From assembly GCA_964386865.1 (NCBI GenBank), contig CAYLUN010000119.1:1-14761 (forward strand): a stretch of 14,761 nucleotides of DNA, in the 5' to 3' direction. The notes under the pieces were generated by a model. The model had not been told where the DNA came from, ran no database searches, and saw nothing but the letters and a program-made list of their open reading frames with translations. Shown here piece by piece: positions 1 through 6,684 of this stretch. The translations under genes and the position numbers were made by a program. Source of the DNA: CAYLUN01 sp964386865. GTDB lineage: Bacteria > Verrucomicrobiota > Kiritimatiellia > RFP12 > UBA1067. Numbering within the stretch: position 1 is the stretch's first letter; every line of letters begins with the position of its first letter.

Positions 1-897
1 CAGATGGGCAACCAGGGCCACGCCGGCGCGGGCCTGCTCCTCTGGAAGAAGATGATGGAAGGCAACGCCTTCGGCGACATCCAAGAGGTCCACACCTGGT
101 CCAACCGCCCGATCTGGCCGCAGGGCATGACGCAGGCCCCCGCCGAAGAGCCGATGCCCGAAGGCATGGACTGGGACGCGTGGATCGGCCCGGCCCAGAT
201 GCGCCCGTTCTCCTCGGCCTACGCGCCCTTCAAGTGGCGCGGCTGGTGGGACTTCGGCTGCGGCGCCATGGGCGACATGGCCTGCCACAACATGGACCCC
301 GCCTTCTGGTCCCTCGGTCTCGGCCTGCCGACCTCGATCAAGGCCGAGGCCTCCGCGCCCGCGGGCATCGCCTACCCCGCCTGGTCGATCATCGAATACA
401 CCTTCCCCGCCACGCCGACCTGCCCCAAGGGCATCAAGATGACGTGGTACGACGGCAAGAAGCTGCCAGTCAAACCTGCAAATTCCCATCCCGAGTACAA
501 GCTCGGCGACAACGGCTGCATGATCGTCGGCTCCAAGATGACGGCCGTGGGCGGCTCGCACGCCAGCCCGCCCATACCGATCGCGCTGGGCAAGGACGCC
601 TACGGCCCGGCCGTCAAGGACGCCGAGCGCGAGTGGCGCGAGGTGTCGAAGCAGCTCAAGGGCTGCGACCACCATGGCCAGTGGGTCGAGGCGTGCAAAG
701 CGCACGATCAGAAGAAGCCCGGCAGCAACTTCGAATACTCCGTCCCCATGACTCAGGCGATCCTGCTGGGCTGCCTCGCGCTGCGCTTCCCCGGCAAGGA
801 GCTGAAGTGGGACAACGCCAAGCGTCAGTTCAACCTGCCCGAGGCCAACCAGTGGCTGGCCTCCAAACCGCGCGCAGGCTATGTGCTCAAGGCGTAA
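1..897 (+). CDS. Gfo/Idh/MocA family oxidoreductase, C-terminal part (5' truncated by window edge)
   Basis: This is the substrate-binding half of a Gfo/Idh/MocA dehydrogenase, a family that uses tightly bound NAD(P) to oxidise or reduce sugars, often at C3. The reading frame is open to base 1, so the ATG at base 4 is internal; it encodes the familiar MGNQGH segment that follows the nucleotide-binding domain. Other family marks are the W-x-x-W-x-G-P element (DWDAWIGP), the WWDFGCGAMGDMACHNMDP block, and the late PMTQAILLGCLALRFPGK helix. The Rossmann domain, and any Tat signal that would show whether the enzyme is exported, lie before the window. The next gene encodes a DUF1080 protein, a common partner in PVC glycan loci, which fits oxidation of a glycoside to a 3-keto sugar before cleavage. 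The family call is firm; the substrate is unknown. Confidence 0.9.
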   Translation, partial: QMGNQGHAGAGLLLWKKMMEGNAFGDIQEVHTWSNRPIWPQGMTQAPAEEPMPEGMDWDAWIGPAQMRPFSSAYAPFKWRGWWDFGCGAMGDMACHNMDPAFWSLGLGLPTSIKAEASAPAGIAYPAWSIIEYTFPATPTCPKGIKMTWYDGKKLPVKPANSHPEYKLGDNGCMIVGSKMTAVGGSHASPPIPIALGKDAYGPAVKDAEREWREVSKQLKGCDHHGQWVEACKAHDQKKPGSNFEYSVPMTQAILLGCLALRFPGKELKWDNAKRQFNLPEANQWLASKPRAGYVLKA

Positions 898-913
898 GGC
901 GTGCGGTCGGGGA

Positions 914-1041
914 GGTTCACAGTTCAAGGTTTTCGGTTAAACACCAACACGTCAACCCCGCTACCTGTGAACCTCTTCCCATCGTTGTACCGTGAACCTA
1001 ATCTAACCGCTGAACCGTGAACCTCTTCAACCTCCCCAACC
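914..1041. repeat. GTGAACC repeats in the gap before the DUF1080 gene
   Basis: The 155-nt gap between the oxidoreductase and the DUF1080 gene carries GTGAACC three times in direct orientation, at 967, 992 and 1017, exactly 25 nt apart. Each 25-nt unit ends in ACC. An inverted copy, GGTTCAC, lies at 914-920 and starts a run of seven-base words (GTTCACA, GTTCAAG, GTTTTCG, GTTAAAC; 915-942). No convincing promoter or terminator was found here. The repeats could be protein-binding sites or decayed short tandem repeats like those elsewhere in the window. Confidence 0.6.
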
Positions 1042-1052
1042 CAAGGAATCCC

Positions 1053-1739
1053 ATGCACGCAGCCACCTCCCTGTTCCTCACCCTCGGCGCATTGACGCTA
1101 ACTGCCATCTCTCCGCTCCGCGCGGCGGACAACGCCCTCACCGACCAGCAGAAGGCCGACGGCTGGGTCGCGCTCTTCGACGGCAAGACGCTCGACGGCT
1201 GGGCCGTCAAGAGCGGCTTCGCCACGTATACGGTCGAGGACGGCGCCGTTGTCGGCACCACGGCTAGCAACAGCCCCAACAGCTTCCTGACCTCAACTCA
1301 GGCGTACGGCGATTTCGACCTGACTCTGGAGGTCAAGCTGGACGACGGCGGGCTGAACTCCGGCCTCCAGGTCCGCTCCAAGCTCAAAGGCGAGCAGCAC
1401 GGCGGCCGCCTGTACGGACCGCAGGTCGAGATCTGCCCCGGTGTCGCAGGCTACATCTACGGAGAGGCCACCAAATACGGCTGGCTCTCGCAGGAGCGCA
1501 AGCCTCACAAGCTCTTCCCGCTCCAGCAGTGGGTGCCCTTCCGCGTACGCGCTGTGGGCCCGAAAATCGAGACGTGGATCAGCGGCGAGAAGGTCGCCGA
1601 GCTGACGCTGCAAAACGAGCTGGCCACCGACCACCTCGAAGGCTTCTTCGGCCTGCAGGTTCACGGAGTCGGCGCCAAAGGGCCCTTCACCGTCCGCTGG
1701 AAGAACATCTACCTCAAGCCGCTAAGCCCGGCCAAGTGA
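1053..1739 (+). CDS. Secreted DUF1080 / 3-keto-disaccharide hydrolase-like protein
   Basis: This 228-residue protein has a signal peptide (about residues 1-25, ending ...SPLRA before ADN) and one DUF1080 (PF06439) jellyroll domain. Members include 3-keto-glycoside hydrolases, and others are annotated only as glycan-binding. Family marks are GWVALFDGKTLDGW near residues 37-50, the central GGLNSGLQVRSK strand, GRLYGPQVEI, the late GFFGLQVHG segment, and a final FTVRWKNIYLKPL strand. The ATG at 1053 is chosen because AAGGA lies 5 nt upstream and the signal peptide begins there; an in-frame GTG at 1017 lies in a repeat unit. It is followed after 22 nt by the cytochrome gene, so it probably heads an operon. 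Paired with the Gfo/Idh enzyme, it plausibly cleaves the 3-keto product, but catalytic activity cannot be read from the sequence. Confidence 0.88.
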   Translation: MHAATSLFLTLGALTLTAISPLRAADNALTDQQKADGWVALFDGKTLDGWAVKSGFATYTVEDGAVVGTTASNSPNSFLTSTQAYGDFDLTLEVKLDDGGLNSGLQVRSKLKGEQHGGRLYGPQVEICPGVAGYIYGEATKYGWLSQERKPHKLFPLQQWVPFRVRAVGPKIETWISGEKVAELTLQNELATDHLEGFFGLQVHGVGAKGPFTVRWKNIYLKPLSPAK

Positions 1740-1761
1740 CGCCGCACGGGAGACGCGAGCG

Positions 1762-2778
1762 ATGCCTTCACGTGTTGTCCAATCCTTGCTGGCGTGCGGC
1801 GCTCTCGCACTCGTCGCCGCCGAGTTGGCGACCTCTGCTGACGCCGCACGGCAGCACGTGATCAGCACGTGCGCGGGCTGCCACTGCCTCGACTTCTACG
1901 TGACGCCGCGCTCGAGGAAGGCATGGGAGCTGACGGTCGCCAACATGCGCGTCTACGCGCAGCACGGCGCGAACCCCATCACGGAAGCCGACGGCGAGCG
2001 CGTGGTGGAGTACCTCGGCGCCTATTTCGGCGAGTACTCAAACCTCGATCCCATCCAGCATTTCGGCGGGACGCCGCCGTCCGTCGCCGCCTCTGCGCCC
2101 GCGCCCACCATAGAAGCGGCGCCCCCGCCGCTTCCCGCTTCCGCGCCCACGCCCACCGTAGAAGTCGCGCCCCCGCCACTTCCCATTCCCGCGCCCACCG
2201 TAGAAGCGGCGCCCCCGCCGCTTCCCGCTCCCGCGCCCACGCCCACCGTAGAAGTCGCGCCCCCGCCACTTCCCATTCCCGCGCCCACCGTAGAAGCGGC
2301 GCCCCCGCCGCTTCCCGCTCCCGCGCCCACCCTGCACACGCCGCTGGTTCGCGAAGACCTGCCGCCCGCGATCCGCGCCCGCCTCGAGGCGCACGCCTCG
2401 CACCCGCAGCAGCCGCGCGCGCTCAAGCGGGTTGCCGAAGTCGGCGGCTACGTGGCCGTGGCCTGCGCGCTGACCCTGCTCGTCAGCGGCCACAACCGGC
2501 GACGCCTCATGCGGCGCTTCCGCCCGCTCCACATCGCCGCCGCGCTCGGCCTCTTCCTGGGCTTGGCCACGCACGCCATCATTTACCTCCACCAGTTCGG
2601 CACGCCGCCCGTACTCTGGTACTGGTTCGGCTTCGCCTCGTTCCTCGTACTCGTGCTCGCCCAGCTCCAAGGCTTGATCCGCAAGCGCTTCGGCCGCGTG
2701 TTCCTGCGCGTCCACGTCGCAGCCGGATACTGCGGACTCGCCCTCGCCGTCCTCCACTGGATCTGGGCCTGGCTGTAA
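1762..2778 (+). CDS. Fused cytochrome c / proline-rich linker / membrane cytochrome b-like protein
   Basis: The 338-residue product has three parts. After a signal peptide (about 1-29) comes a short cytochrome c-like domain with one CxxCH haem site (CAGCH, residues 37-41); M62 is a possible distal ligand and the domain ends in a VVEYLGAYFG helix. Residues 114-190 form a Pro/Ala-rich linker of repeated APPPLP units. Residues 228-338 form about four membrane helices. Helix 2 carries H257 and H271 and helix 4 carries H318 and H332, each pair 14 residues apart, the spacing that holds two b haems in ferric-reductase-like and cytochrome b561-like bundles. The inferred role is electron transfer between the outer face and the quinone pool. 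A GGGAG sequence lies 9 nt before the ATG. It sits 22 nt from both neighbours. The exact fold and partners are not recognised. Confidence 0.75.
   Translation: MPSRVVQSLLACGALALVAAELATSADAARQHVISTCAGCHCLDFYVTPRSRKAWELTVANMRVYAQHGANPITEADGERVVEYLGAYFGEYSNLDPIQHFGGTPPSVAASAPAPTIEAAPPPLPASAPTPTVEVAPPPLPIPAPTVEAAPPPLPAPAPTPTVEVAPPPLPIPAPTVEAAPPPLPAPAPTLHTPLVREDLPPAIRARLEAHASHPQQPRALKRVAEVGGYVAVACALTLLVSGHNRRRLMRRFRPLHIAAALGLFLGLATHAIIYLHQFGTPPVLWYWFGFASFLVLVLAQLQGLIRKRFGRVFLRVHVAAGYCGLALAVLHWIWAWL
2101..2331 (+). repeat. 90-bp in-frame tandem repeat, about 2.5 copies
   Basis: Units begin at 2101, 2191 and 2281 (the last partial). Each encodes 30 residues made of two related halves, APTVEAAPPPLP and PTVEVAPPPLPIP. 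Copies differ by only a few bases. Because the period is a multiple of three, copy-number change would lengthen or shorten the periplasmic linker without breaking the frame. Confidence 0.92.
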
Positions 2779-2800
2779 GGATTTGAAAGGAGAACATCCC

Positions 2801-4249
2801 ATGAAACGTCGCGACTTCCTGAGATCCGCCGCACTCCTGGCCACCGCGCCCGCGTGGCCCACCGGCTGCGCCACCGTGCCGGTCATCACCCCAGCTGCGT
2901 CCGCGCGGGCCAAGCGCCCGGCCGTCGTGCGCGGCGCTTTCTTCTACCCGTCGGCCGAGACCGTGCTCGCGGGGCAGTGCGAGGATTCGTGGAGCCGCGA
3001 GAAGTGGTTCACCTGGCCCGGCAACCAGTTCGAGCCTGAGGCGCAGCAGGCGCGCTTCGAGGCCAAGCTGCGCGAGCTGACCGCCGGCCTGAACATCGAC
3101 CTCCGGCTCGAGGCCAAGCCCCTCTCCACGACGGCGGGCGTCGGCGCGTTCCTCGAGAGCGTCAGCGCCTCGAAGCCCGACGCGCTTCTGCTCATCAATT
3201 TCTGGAATACGTTCAGCGCCAAGATCAAGCCGATCCTCGAGGCCTACAAGGGCCCCGTCATCCTCTACCACGCGGTCGGCGCGAACCATCAGCTCCCGCC
3301 CGAATTCTTCCGCACCGCGCCGCGCGTGCAGTATATCCACTCGATCGAAAACTGGGAGGCGATCGGCCGCGGCCTGCGCGCCGTCCATGCCCGTAACCAG
3401 ATGACCCAGTGCCGCCTGCTGCGCGTCTCGGGCTCACTCAAGGCCGAGGCCGACGCGGTCGAGCCTCTCTTCAACATGCCGATCCACGGCATCCCCGCCG
3501 AGCACTTCAACACGCTTTTCGATAAGACCGAACTCACCGACGACCTGCGCCGCCTCGCCCGCTCCGTGCGCCGGCGCGCGGAGTCGGCCACCGACCTGGG
3601 CGAAGAGGCCTTCCTCGACGCCGTTCGCTCGCACGCCACGGTCAACGCGCTGCTCGATCGCCACCAGGCCGACGCCATCACCATCGAGTGCCTCTTCCTC
3701 AAGCACCGCAAGCCCTGCCTGAGCTTCGCGCTCAACAACGGCAACCTCGTGCCGTGCGGCTGCGAGAACTTCCTTGACGCGACGATGACCCTGCTGCTGG
3801 GCTCGCACCTCTTCGGGCGCGGCGGCTTCCAGCACAACCCCGAGTTCGACACCGAGCAAAACCTCTACTTCGCCTCGCACTGCACCTGCACCACGAAGCT
3901 GCACGGCCCCGCCGGCGCGGACGCGCCGTACGCCCTGCGGCCCTTCTTCCACCAGATGCCCAAGTCGCTGGCCCTCGACGTGCAGTGGCCCGCCGGCGCG
4001 CGCGCCACGCTCTGCAAGTACCACAGCGGAAAGAACCTTCTCGACGCCTGGAACGGCGAGGTGGTCGAGTCGCCCGGCTGCCCCCCCACCGGCGGCTGCG
4101 CGACCCGCGTGCTGGTCAAGCTCGACCGCGTCGCGGACGTGTGCAGCGTCTACCCCGGCCCGCACCCGATCCTCTACTGCGGCGATTTCGTCCGTCAGGT
4201 CAAGACCTTCGCGCAGCTCTATGGCGTCGACCTGAAAACCAACGCGTAA
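2801..4249 (+). CDS. Tat-exported L-fucose/L-arabinose isomerase-like protein
   Basis: The 482-residue protein starts with a twin-arginine signal (MKRRDFLRSAALLATAPA); a following Cys in WPTGC might be lipidated, though the lipobox is not canonical. The body resembles the FucI/AraA isomerase fold: an alpha/beta N-terminal part (ALLLINFWNTFSAKIKPILEAYKGPVILYHAVG) and a C-terminal part with CGCENFLDATMTLLLGSHLFG, HNPEFDTEQN, FASHCTCTTKLHG and a final HPILYCGDFVRQVKTFAQLYGVDL helix. Acidic residues in CENFLD or PEFDTE and the His of ASHCT are possible metal ligands. Cytoplasmic sugar isomerases do not carry Tat signals, so it more likely acts on, or binds, a sugar in the periplasm. The start at 2801 is set by GAAAGGAG 8 nt upstream and the Tat motif; an earlier TTG lacks both. 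Sulfatase 1 follows after 15 nt. The reaction is unknown. Confidence 0.75.
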   Translation: MKRRDFLRSAALLATAPAWPTGCATVPVITPAASARAKRPAVVRGAFFYPSAETVLAGQCEDSWSREKWFTWPGNQFEPEAQQARFEAKLRELTAGLNIDLRLEAKPLSTTAGVGAFLESVSASKPDALLLINFWNTFSAKIKPILEAYKGPVILYHAVGANHQLPPEFFRTAPRVQYIHSIENWEAIGRGLRAVHARNQMTQCRLLRVSGSLKAEADAVEPLFNMPIHGIPAEHFNTLFDKTELTDDLRRLARSVRRRAESATDLGEEAFLDAVRSHATVNALLDRHQADAITIECLFLKHRKPCLSFALNNGNLVPCGCENFLDATMTLLLGSHLFGRGGFQHNPEFDTEQNLYFASHCTCTTKLHGPAGADAPYALRPFFHQMPKSLALDVQWPAGARATLCKYHSGKNLLDAWNGEVVESPGCPPTGGCATRVLVKLDRVADVCSVYPGPHPILYCGDFVRQVKTFAQLYGVDLKTNA

Positions 4250-4264
4250 AGGAAGAGGTGGCTG

Positions 4265-5653
4265 ATGAGGACTCCCGTCCCCCGACACCCGACACCCGAC
4301 CACCGACCTCTGCTCGCCGCGGCCCTGTGCGCCTTCGCGTGCGCCGCGCTAGCCAAGCCTAACGTCGTGCTCTTCGTGGCCGACGACATGGGGTTTACCG
4401 ACTGCGGGTTCGCCGGCTGCAAAGACATCCCCACGCCGAACATCGACTCGCTCGCCACGGGCGGCGTGCGCTTCTCGAGCGGCTACACCTCGGGCTGCGT
4501 GTGCAGCCCCACCCGCGCCGGCCTGATCTCCGGCCGCTACCAGCAGCGCTTCGGCTTCGACGCCAACGCCGAGGGCAAGGGCAAGCCCGGCTCAGACCGC
4601 GGGCCGCGCGCGCTCGATATCGCCCAGACCACCTTCCCGCAGCGCATGAAGGCGCAGGGCTACGCCACCGGCATGGTCGGCAAGTGGCACCTCGGCGCGG
4701 AGGAGGGCTACCTGCCCAACCAGCGCGGCTTCGACTTCTTCTACGGCATCCACCCCTACGGGCTCGCGGGCAAGGGCCCGAACGGCGAGACGCCGCCGCC
4801 CGTCTACCGCAACGCCGCCGCCGTCGAGACGCCCAAGAACCACATGGAGGCCTTCTGCTCCGAGTCGCTCGCCTTCATCGACCAGCACCAGAAGGACCCC
4901 TTCCTGCTCTACATGGCCTTCACCGCCGTGCACGGGCCCTTCGTCGGCCCGAAGCCCTGGATCGACCAGCACGACGCGGCCGCGCCCGCCAGCCGCCGCA
5001 TGTACGGCGCCGACCTGCGCCAACTGGACGACGTCATCGGCCGCGTCATGGCCCGCCTGCGCGAGCGCGGCCTCGAGGAGAACACCCTCGTCTTCTTCTT
5101 CAGCGACAACGGCGGCCCCGGCGGCGCGGCGCAGAACGGCCCCCTGCGCGGCACCAAGTGGACCGTCTGGGAGGGCGGCATCCGCGTGCCCTTCGCGGCG
5201 CAGTGGAAGGGCCGCATCCCCGCCGGCCGCGTGGTCGACCACCCCGTCATCCAGCTCGACGCCGTCGCCACCGCCCTCTCCGCCGCCGGCGCGGAGATCA
5301 AGCCCGAGTGGAAGCTCGACGGCGCCAACCTGCTGCCCGTGATGGAGGGCACGTCCGACGCCGCCCCGCACGACGCGCTCTACTGGCGCTTCGGCATCCA
5401 GTACGCCGTGCGCCAGGGCGACTGGAAGCTCGTGAAGCCGCACATCGACCTGGCCCCGCGCCTGCACAACCTCGCGCAAGACCTCGGCGAGCAAACCGAC
5501 CTCGCGGCCCAGAACCCCGACAAGGTCAAGCAGCTCCAGGCCCTCTGGGACGCCTGGAACGCCAACAACGAGCCGCCCCGCTGGATCGACGAGCGCTGGA
5601 ACGGCGACGGCGCAAAACCCAAGAAGCAGGCGGCCAAGAAGAAAGCCAAGTAG
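4265..5653 (+). CDS. Secreted Cys-type sulfatase 1
   Basis: This 462-residue family S1 (arylsulfatase-type) enzyme would hydrolyse a sulfate ester, probably on a glycan, outside the cytoplasm. A signal peptide ends near ALA|KPN (residue 30). Metal ligands D40-D41 lie in VADDMG. The catalytic Cys, converted to formylglycine, is C80 in CSPTR. K140 and H142 are in GKWHLG, H223 in AVHGPF, D281-N282 in SDNGG, and K298 in GTKW. No sulfatase-maturing enzyme is encoded in the window. The tail is lysine-rich (KPKKQAAKKKAK). GGAAGAG and GAGGTG lie just before the ATG, 15 nt after the isomerase-like gene, so it is probably the last gene of that operon. The signal-peptide n-region is encoded by heptamer repeats. 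It is a close paralogue of sulfatase 2. The substrate is unknown. Confidence 0.95.
   Translation: MRTPVPRHPTPDHRPLLAAALCAFACAALAKPNVVLFVADDMGFTDCGFAGCKDIPTPNIDSLATGGVRFSSGYTSGCVCSPTRAGLISGRYQQRFGFDANAEGKGKPGSDRGPRALDIAQTTFPQRMKAQGYATGMVGKWHLGAEEGYLPNQRGFDFFYGIHPYGLAGKGPNGETPPPVYRNAAAVETPKNHMEAFCSESLAFIDQHQKDPFLLYMAFTAVHGPFVGPKPWIDQHDAAAPASRRMYGADLRQLDDVIGRVMARLRERGLEENTLVFFFSDNGGPGGAAQNGPLRGTKWTVWEGGIRVPFAAQWKGRIPAGRVVDHPVIQLDAVATALSAAGAEIKPEWKLDGANLLPVMEGTSDAAPHDALYWRFGIQYAVRQGDWKLVKPHIDLAPRLHNLAQDLGEQTDLAAQNPDKVKQLQALWDAWNANNEPPRWIDERWNGDGAKPKKQAAKKKAK
4271..4312 (+). repeat. Heptanucleotide repeat inside the sulfatase 1 signal-peptide codons
   Basis: Six consecutive seven-base words can be read in one phase: ACTCCCG, TCCCCCG, ACACCCG, ACACCCG, ACCACCG, ACCTCTG. 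They encode the proline-rich n-region TPVPRHPTPDHRPL. Seven is not a multiple of three, so the words are read in rotating frames; the period is a property of the DNA and not of the protein. Confidence 0.75.
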
Positions 5654-5661
5654 GGGCGGCT

Positions 5662-5689
5662 GGAGATCGGAGGTCAGAGGTCGGAGGCC
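5662..5689 (-). repeat. Heptanucleotide tract after sulfatase 1
   Basis: The plus strand reads GGAGATC, GGAGGTC, AGAGGTC, GGAGGCC in one seven-base phase, starting 8 nt after the sulfatase 1 stop codon. On the minus strand it reads as GACCTCC/GATCTCC-type words, the same family found in plus orientation at 6694-6728 in sulfatase 2. The two tracts therefore form distant inverted copies around the four-helix-bundle gene. Confidence 0.75.
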
Positions 5690-5717
5690 GGGAGCGTTCA
5701 GGCCGCCCTTCCGTACG

Positions 5718-5736
5718 GCGGGCGCTACGAGCCCGC
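5718..5736 (+). terminator. Hairpin after sulfatase 1, possible terminator or repeat-type palindrome
   Basis: GCGGGC and GCCCGC pair perfectly around a 7-nt loop (GCTACGA), about 65 nt after the stop codon. No T-run follows, so intrinsic termination is uncertain; it may instead be a dispersed palindrome or a 3'-end stabiliser. Confidence 0.35.
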
Positions 5737-5770
5737 TGACCCGCGACATCCCGCAACCGTCTTGAGCGTC

Positions 5771-5838
5771 CCTCCGCGCGTCGCGGGTCGCGCGTCCTCG
5801 CTGCTTTTTTCGACGCGCAACTTGCGACAAGCGACGCG
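5771..5838. repeat. Left copy of a 20-bp direct repeat plus heptamer tracts
   Basis: The 20 bases at 5771-5790 (CCTCCGCGCG + TCGCGGGTCG) recur exactly at 6610-6629. Inside and beyond them the sequence runs in seven-base words CGCGCGT, CGCGGGT, CGCGCGT (5775-5795), and later CGACGCG, CAACTTG, CGACAAG, CGACGCG (5811-5838). CGCGCGTCG at 5775-5783 is also the reverse complement of CGACGCGCG at 5832-5840. A T6 run sits at 5805-5810. Confidence 0.75.
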
Positions 5839-5851
5839 CGGACGATAGAAT
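5822..5851 (+). promoter_or_regulatory. Putative sigma70-type promoter of the four-helix-bundle gene
   Basis: TTGCGA (5822-5827), an 18-nt spacer and TAGAAT (5846-5851) match the vegetative consensus reasonably. The -35 element lies within the heptamer tract. A short leader would carry the strong ribosome site AAAGGAGG (5862-5869), 6 nt before the ATG. Confidence 0.5.
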
Positions 5852-5875
5852 ACCTCCAGGCAAAGGAGGGCACAC

Positions 5876-6604
5876 ATGGGCACGATCTTTAATAAAAGCG
5901 GCGGTTACCGCAAACTCTATTCGTTCAACTTTGCGACCCTTGTCCACTTGGGCACCATCAGCTTCGTCCGGCGCTTCGTCGATTGGAAGGATGATCCGCT
6001 CGGCAAGCTCGCCGGACAGATGGTCGGCGCCTCACGCTCCGGCAAGCAGAACATCGTCGAAGGCTCCGAGCGGGCCAAGACCTCCACTGAGACGGAGATT
6101 AAGCTGACGGACGTCGCAAAGGGCAGCCTCGCCGAGCTGCTCGGCGACCTCGAGGACTTCCTGGCCTGCCGGGGCTCGATCCCGTGGAGCATCCACACCG
6201 AGGACTACAAGGCCGTTCACGGAATCACCCTCGAGCCGTTCGTCTATTCCGACGACGTACTACACGACTACTGGACCTATCTGCTGCGCGAGAAGAAGAA
6301 GTTCGATCCGTGGCTGGAACACGCCGACGCGACGGTCGTCGCCAACGCGCTGATCGTGCTGGTTCAGCGCACGCTGTCACTCCTGGGCAAGCAACTTCAG
6401 TCCCAAGAGTCCGCCTTCGTCGAAGCCGGCGGCATCCGCGAGCGCATGACGCAGGCCCGCGTCGCTGCTCGCGACGGCGAGGCGCCCATCTGTCCCGAGT
6501 GCGGCAAGCCCATGCGCCGGCGCCATTCCCAGAAGGGCGACTTCTGGGGCTGTTCCGGCTACCCCGATTGCCGAGGCATCCGCGACATCCCGCCGCCGAC
6601 CTAA
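5876..6604 (+). CDS. Four-helix-bundle protein with C-terminal topoisomerase-type zinc ribbon
   Basis: The 242-residue protein belongs to the four-helix-bundle (S23/intervening-sequence-like) group, in the longer form seen in PVC bacteria. The signature lies at about residues 46-95: AGQMVGASRSGKQNIVEGSERA followed by EIKLTDVAKGSLAELLGDLEDFL. A further helical region spans 120-195. The C-terminus is a four-Cys zinc ribbon (C206, C209, C226, C232; CPECGKPM...FWGCSGYPDC) like those at the end of bacterial topoisomerase I, which suggests nucleic-acid binding. The start is set by AAAGGAGG 6 nt upstream. It interrupts two paralogous sulfatases, has its own promoter, and is flanked by direct repeats, so it may be an inserted unit. 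Related small bundle proteins occur in rRNA insertions and with diversity-generating retroelements; no such element is visible here. Its function is unknown. Confidence 0.88.
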   Translation: MGTIFNKSGGYRKLYSFNFATLVHLGTISFVRRFVDWKDDPLGKLAGQMVGASRSGKQNIVEGSERAKTSTETEIKLTDVAKGSLAELLGDLEDFLACRGSIPWSIHTEDYKAVHGITLEPFVYSDDVLHDYWTYLLREKKKFDPWLEHADATVVANALIVLVQRTLSLLGKQLQSQESAFVEAGGIRERMTQARVAARDGEAPICPECGKPMRRRHSQKGDFWGCSGYPDCRGIRDIPPPT

Positions 6605-6609
6605 ACGCA

Positions 6610-6641
6610 CCTCCGCGCGTCGCGGGTCGAAAAATGCGGGT
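6610..6641. repeat. Right copy of the 20-bp direct repeat
   Basis: Bases 6610-6629 repeat 5771-5790 exactly, beginning 6 nt after the four-helix-bundle stop codon. They continue the seven-base pattern CGCGCGT, CGCGGGT, CGAAAAA, TGCGGGT (6614-6641). With the left copy this brackets about 820 bp that hold only the four-helix-bundle gene. Confidence 0.8.
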
Positions 6642-6648
6642 CGCCCGC

Positions 6649-6677
6649 TTGACCGCCGCAGCGTTCCGCCGTATGCT
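6649..6677 (+). promoter_or_regulatory. Putative promoter of sulfatase 2, probably leaderless
   Basis: TTGACC (6649-6654), exactly 17 nt, then TATGCT (6672-6677) is a good sigma70-type match. The chosen ATG (6685) is 8 nt after the -10 box, where transcription would be expected to start, so the mRNA would begin at or next to the start codon. No Shine-Dalgarno sequence precedes the ATG, which fits leaderless initiation. Confidence 0.55.
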
Positions 6678-6684
6678 TTCCAGT

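Noticed and set aside
4..6. ATG at base 4 as the true start of the oxidoreductase
   Set aside because: The frame is open to base 1 and the protein begins in the middle of the family, after the nucleotide-binding domain.
914..1041. CRISPR-like array from the evenly spaced GTGAACC copies
   Set aside because: The repeat is only 7-8 bp, there are three copies, and no cas gene is present.
1017..1052. GTG at 1017 as an upstream start of the DUF1080 gene
   Set aside because: It lies in a GTGAACC repeat unit, would add 12 non-signal residues, and has no ribosome site; the ATG at 1053 has AAGGA 5 nt upstream.
2022..2426. Gly-rich minus-strand proteins opposite the 90-bp repeat
   Set aside because: They arise from the repeat read backwards; the plus frame has signal peptide, haem motif and membrane helices.
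5775..5810. CGCGCG hairpin followed by T6 as a terminator of sulfatase 1
   Set aside because: The T-run starts 10 nt after the stem and the palindromic words arise from heptamer repetition, so an intrinsic terminator is not supported.
5876..6604. Diversity-generating retroelement because of the Avd-like bundle
   Set aside because: There is no reverse transcriptase and no template/variable repeat pair in the window.
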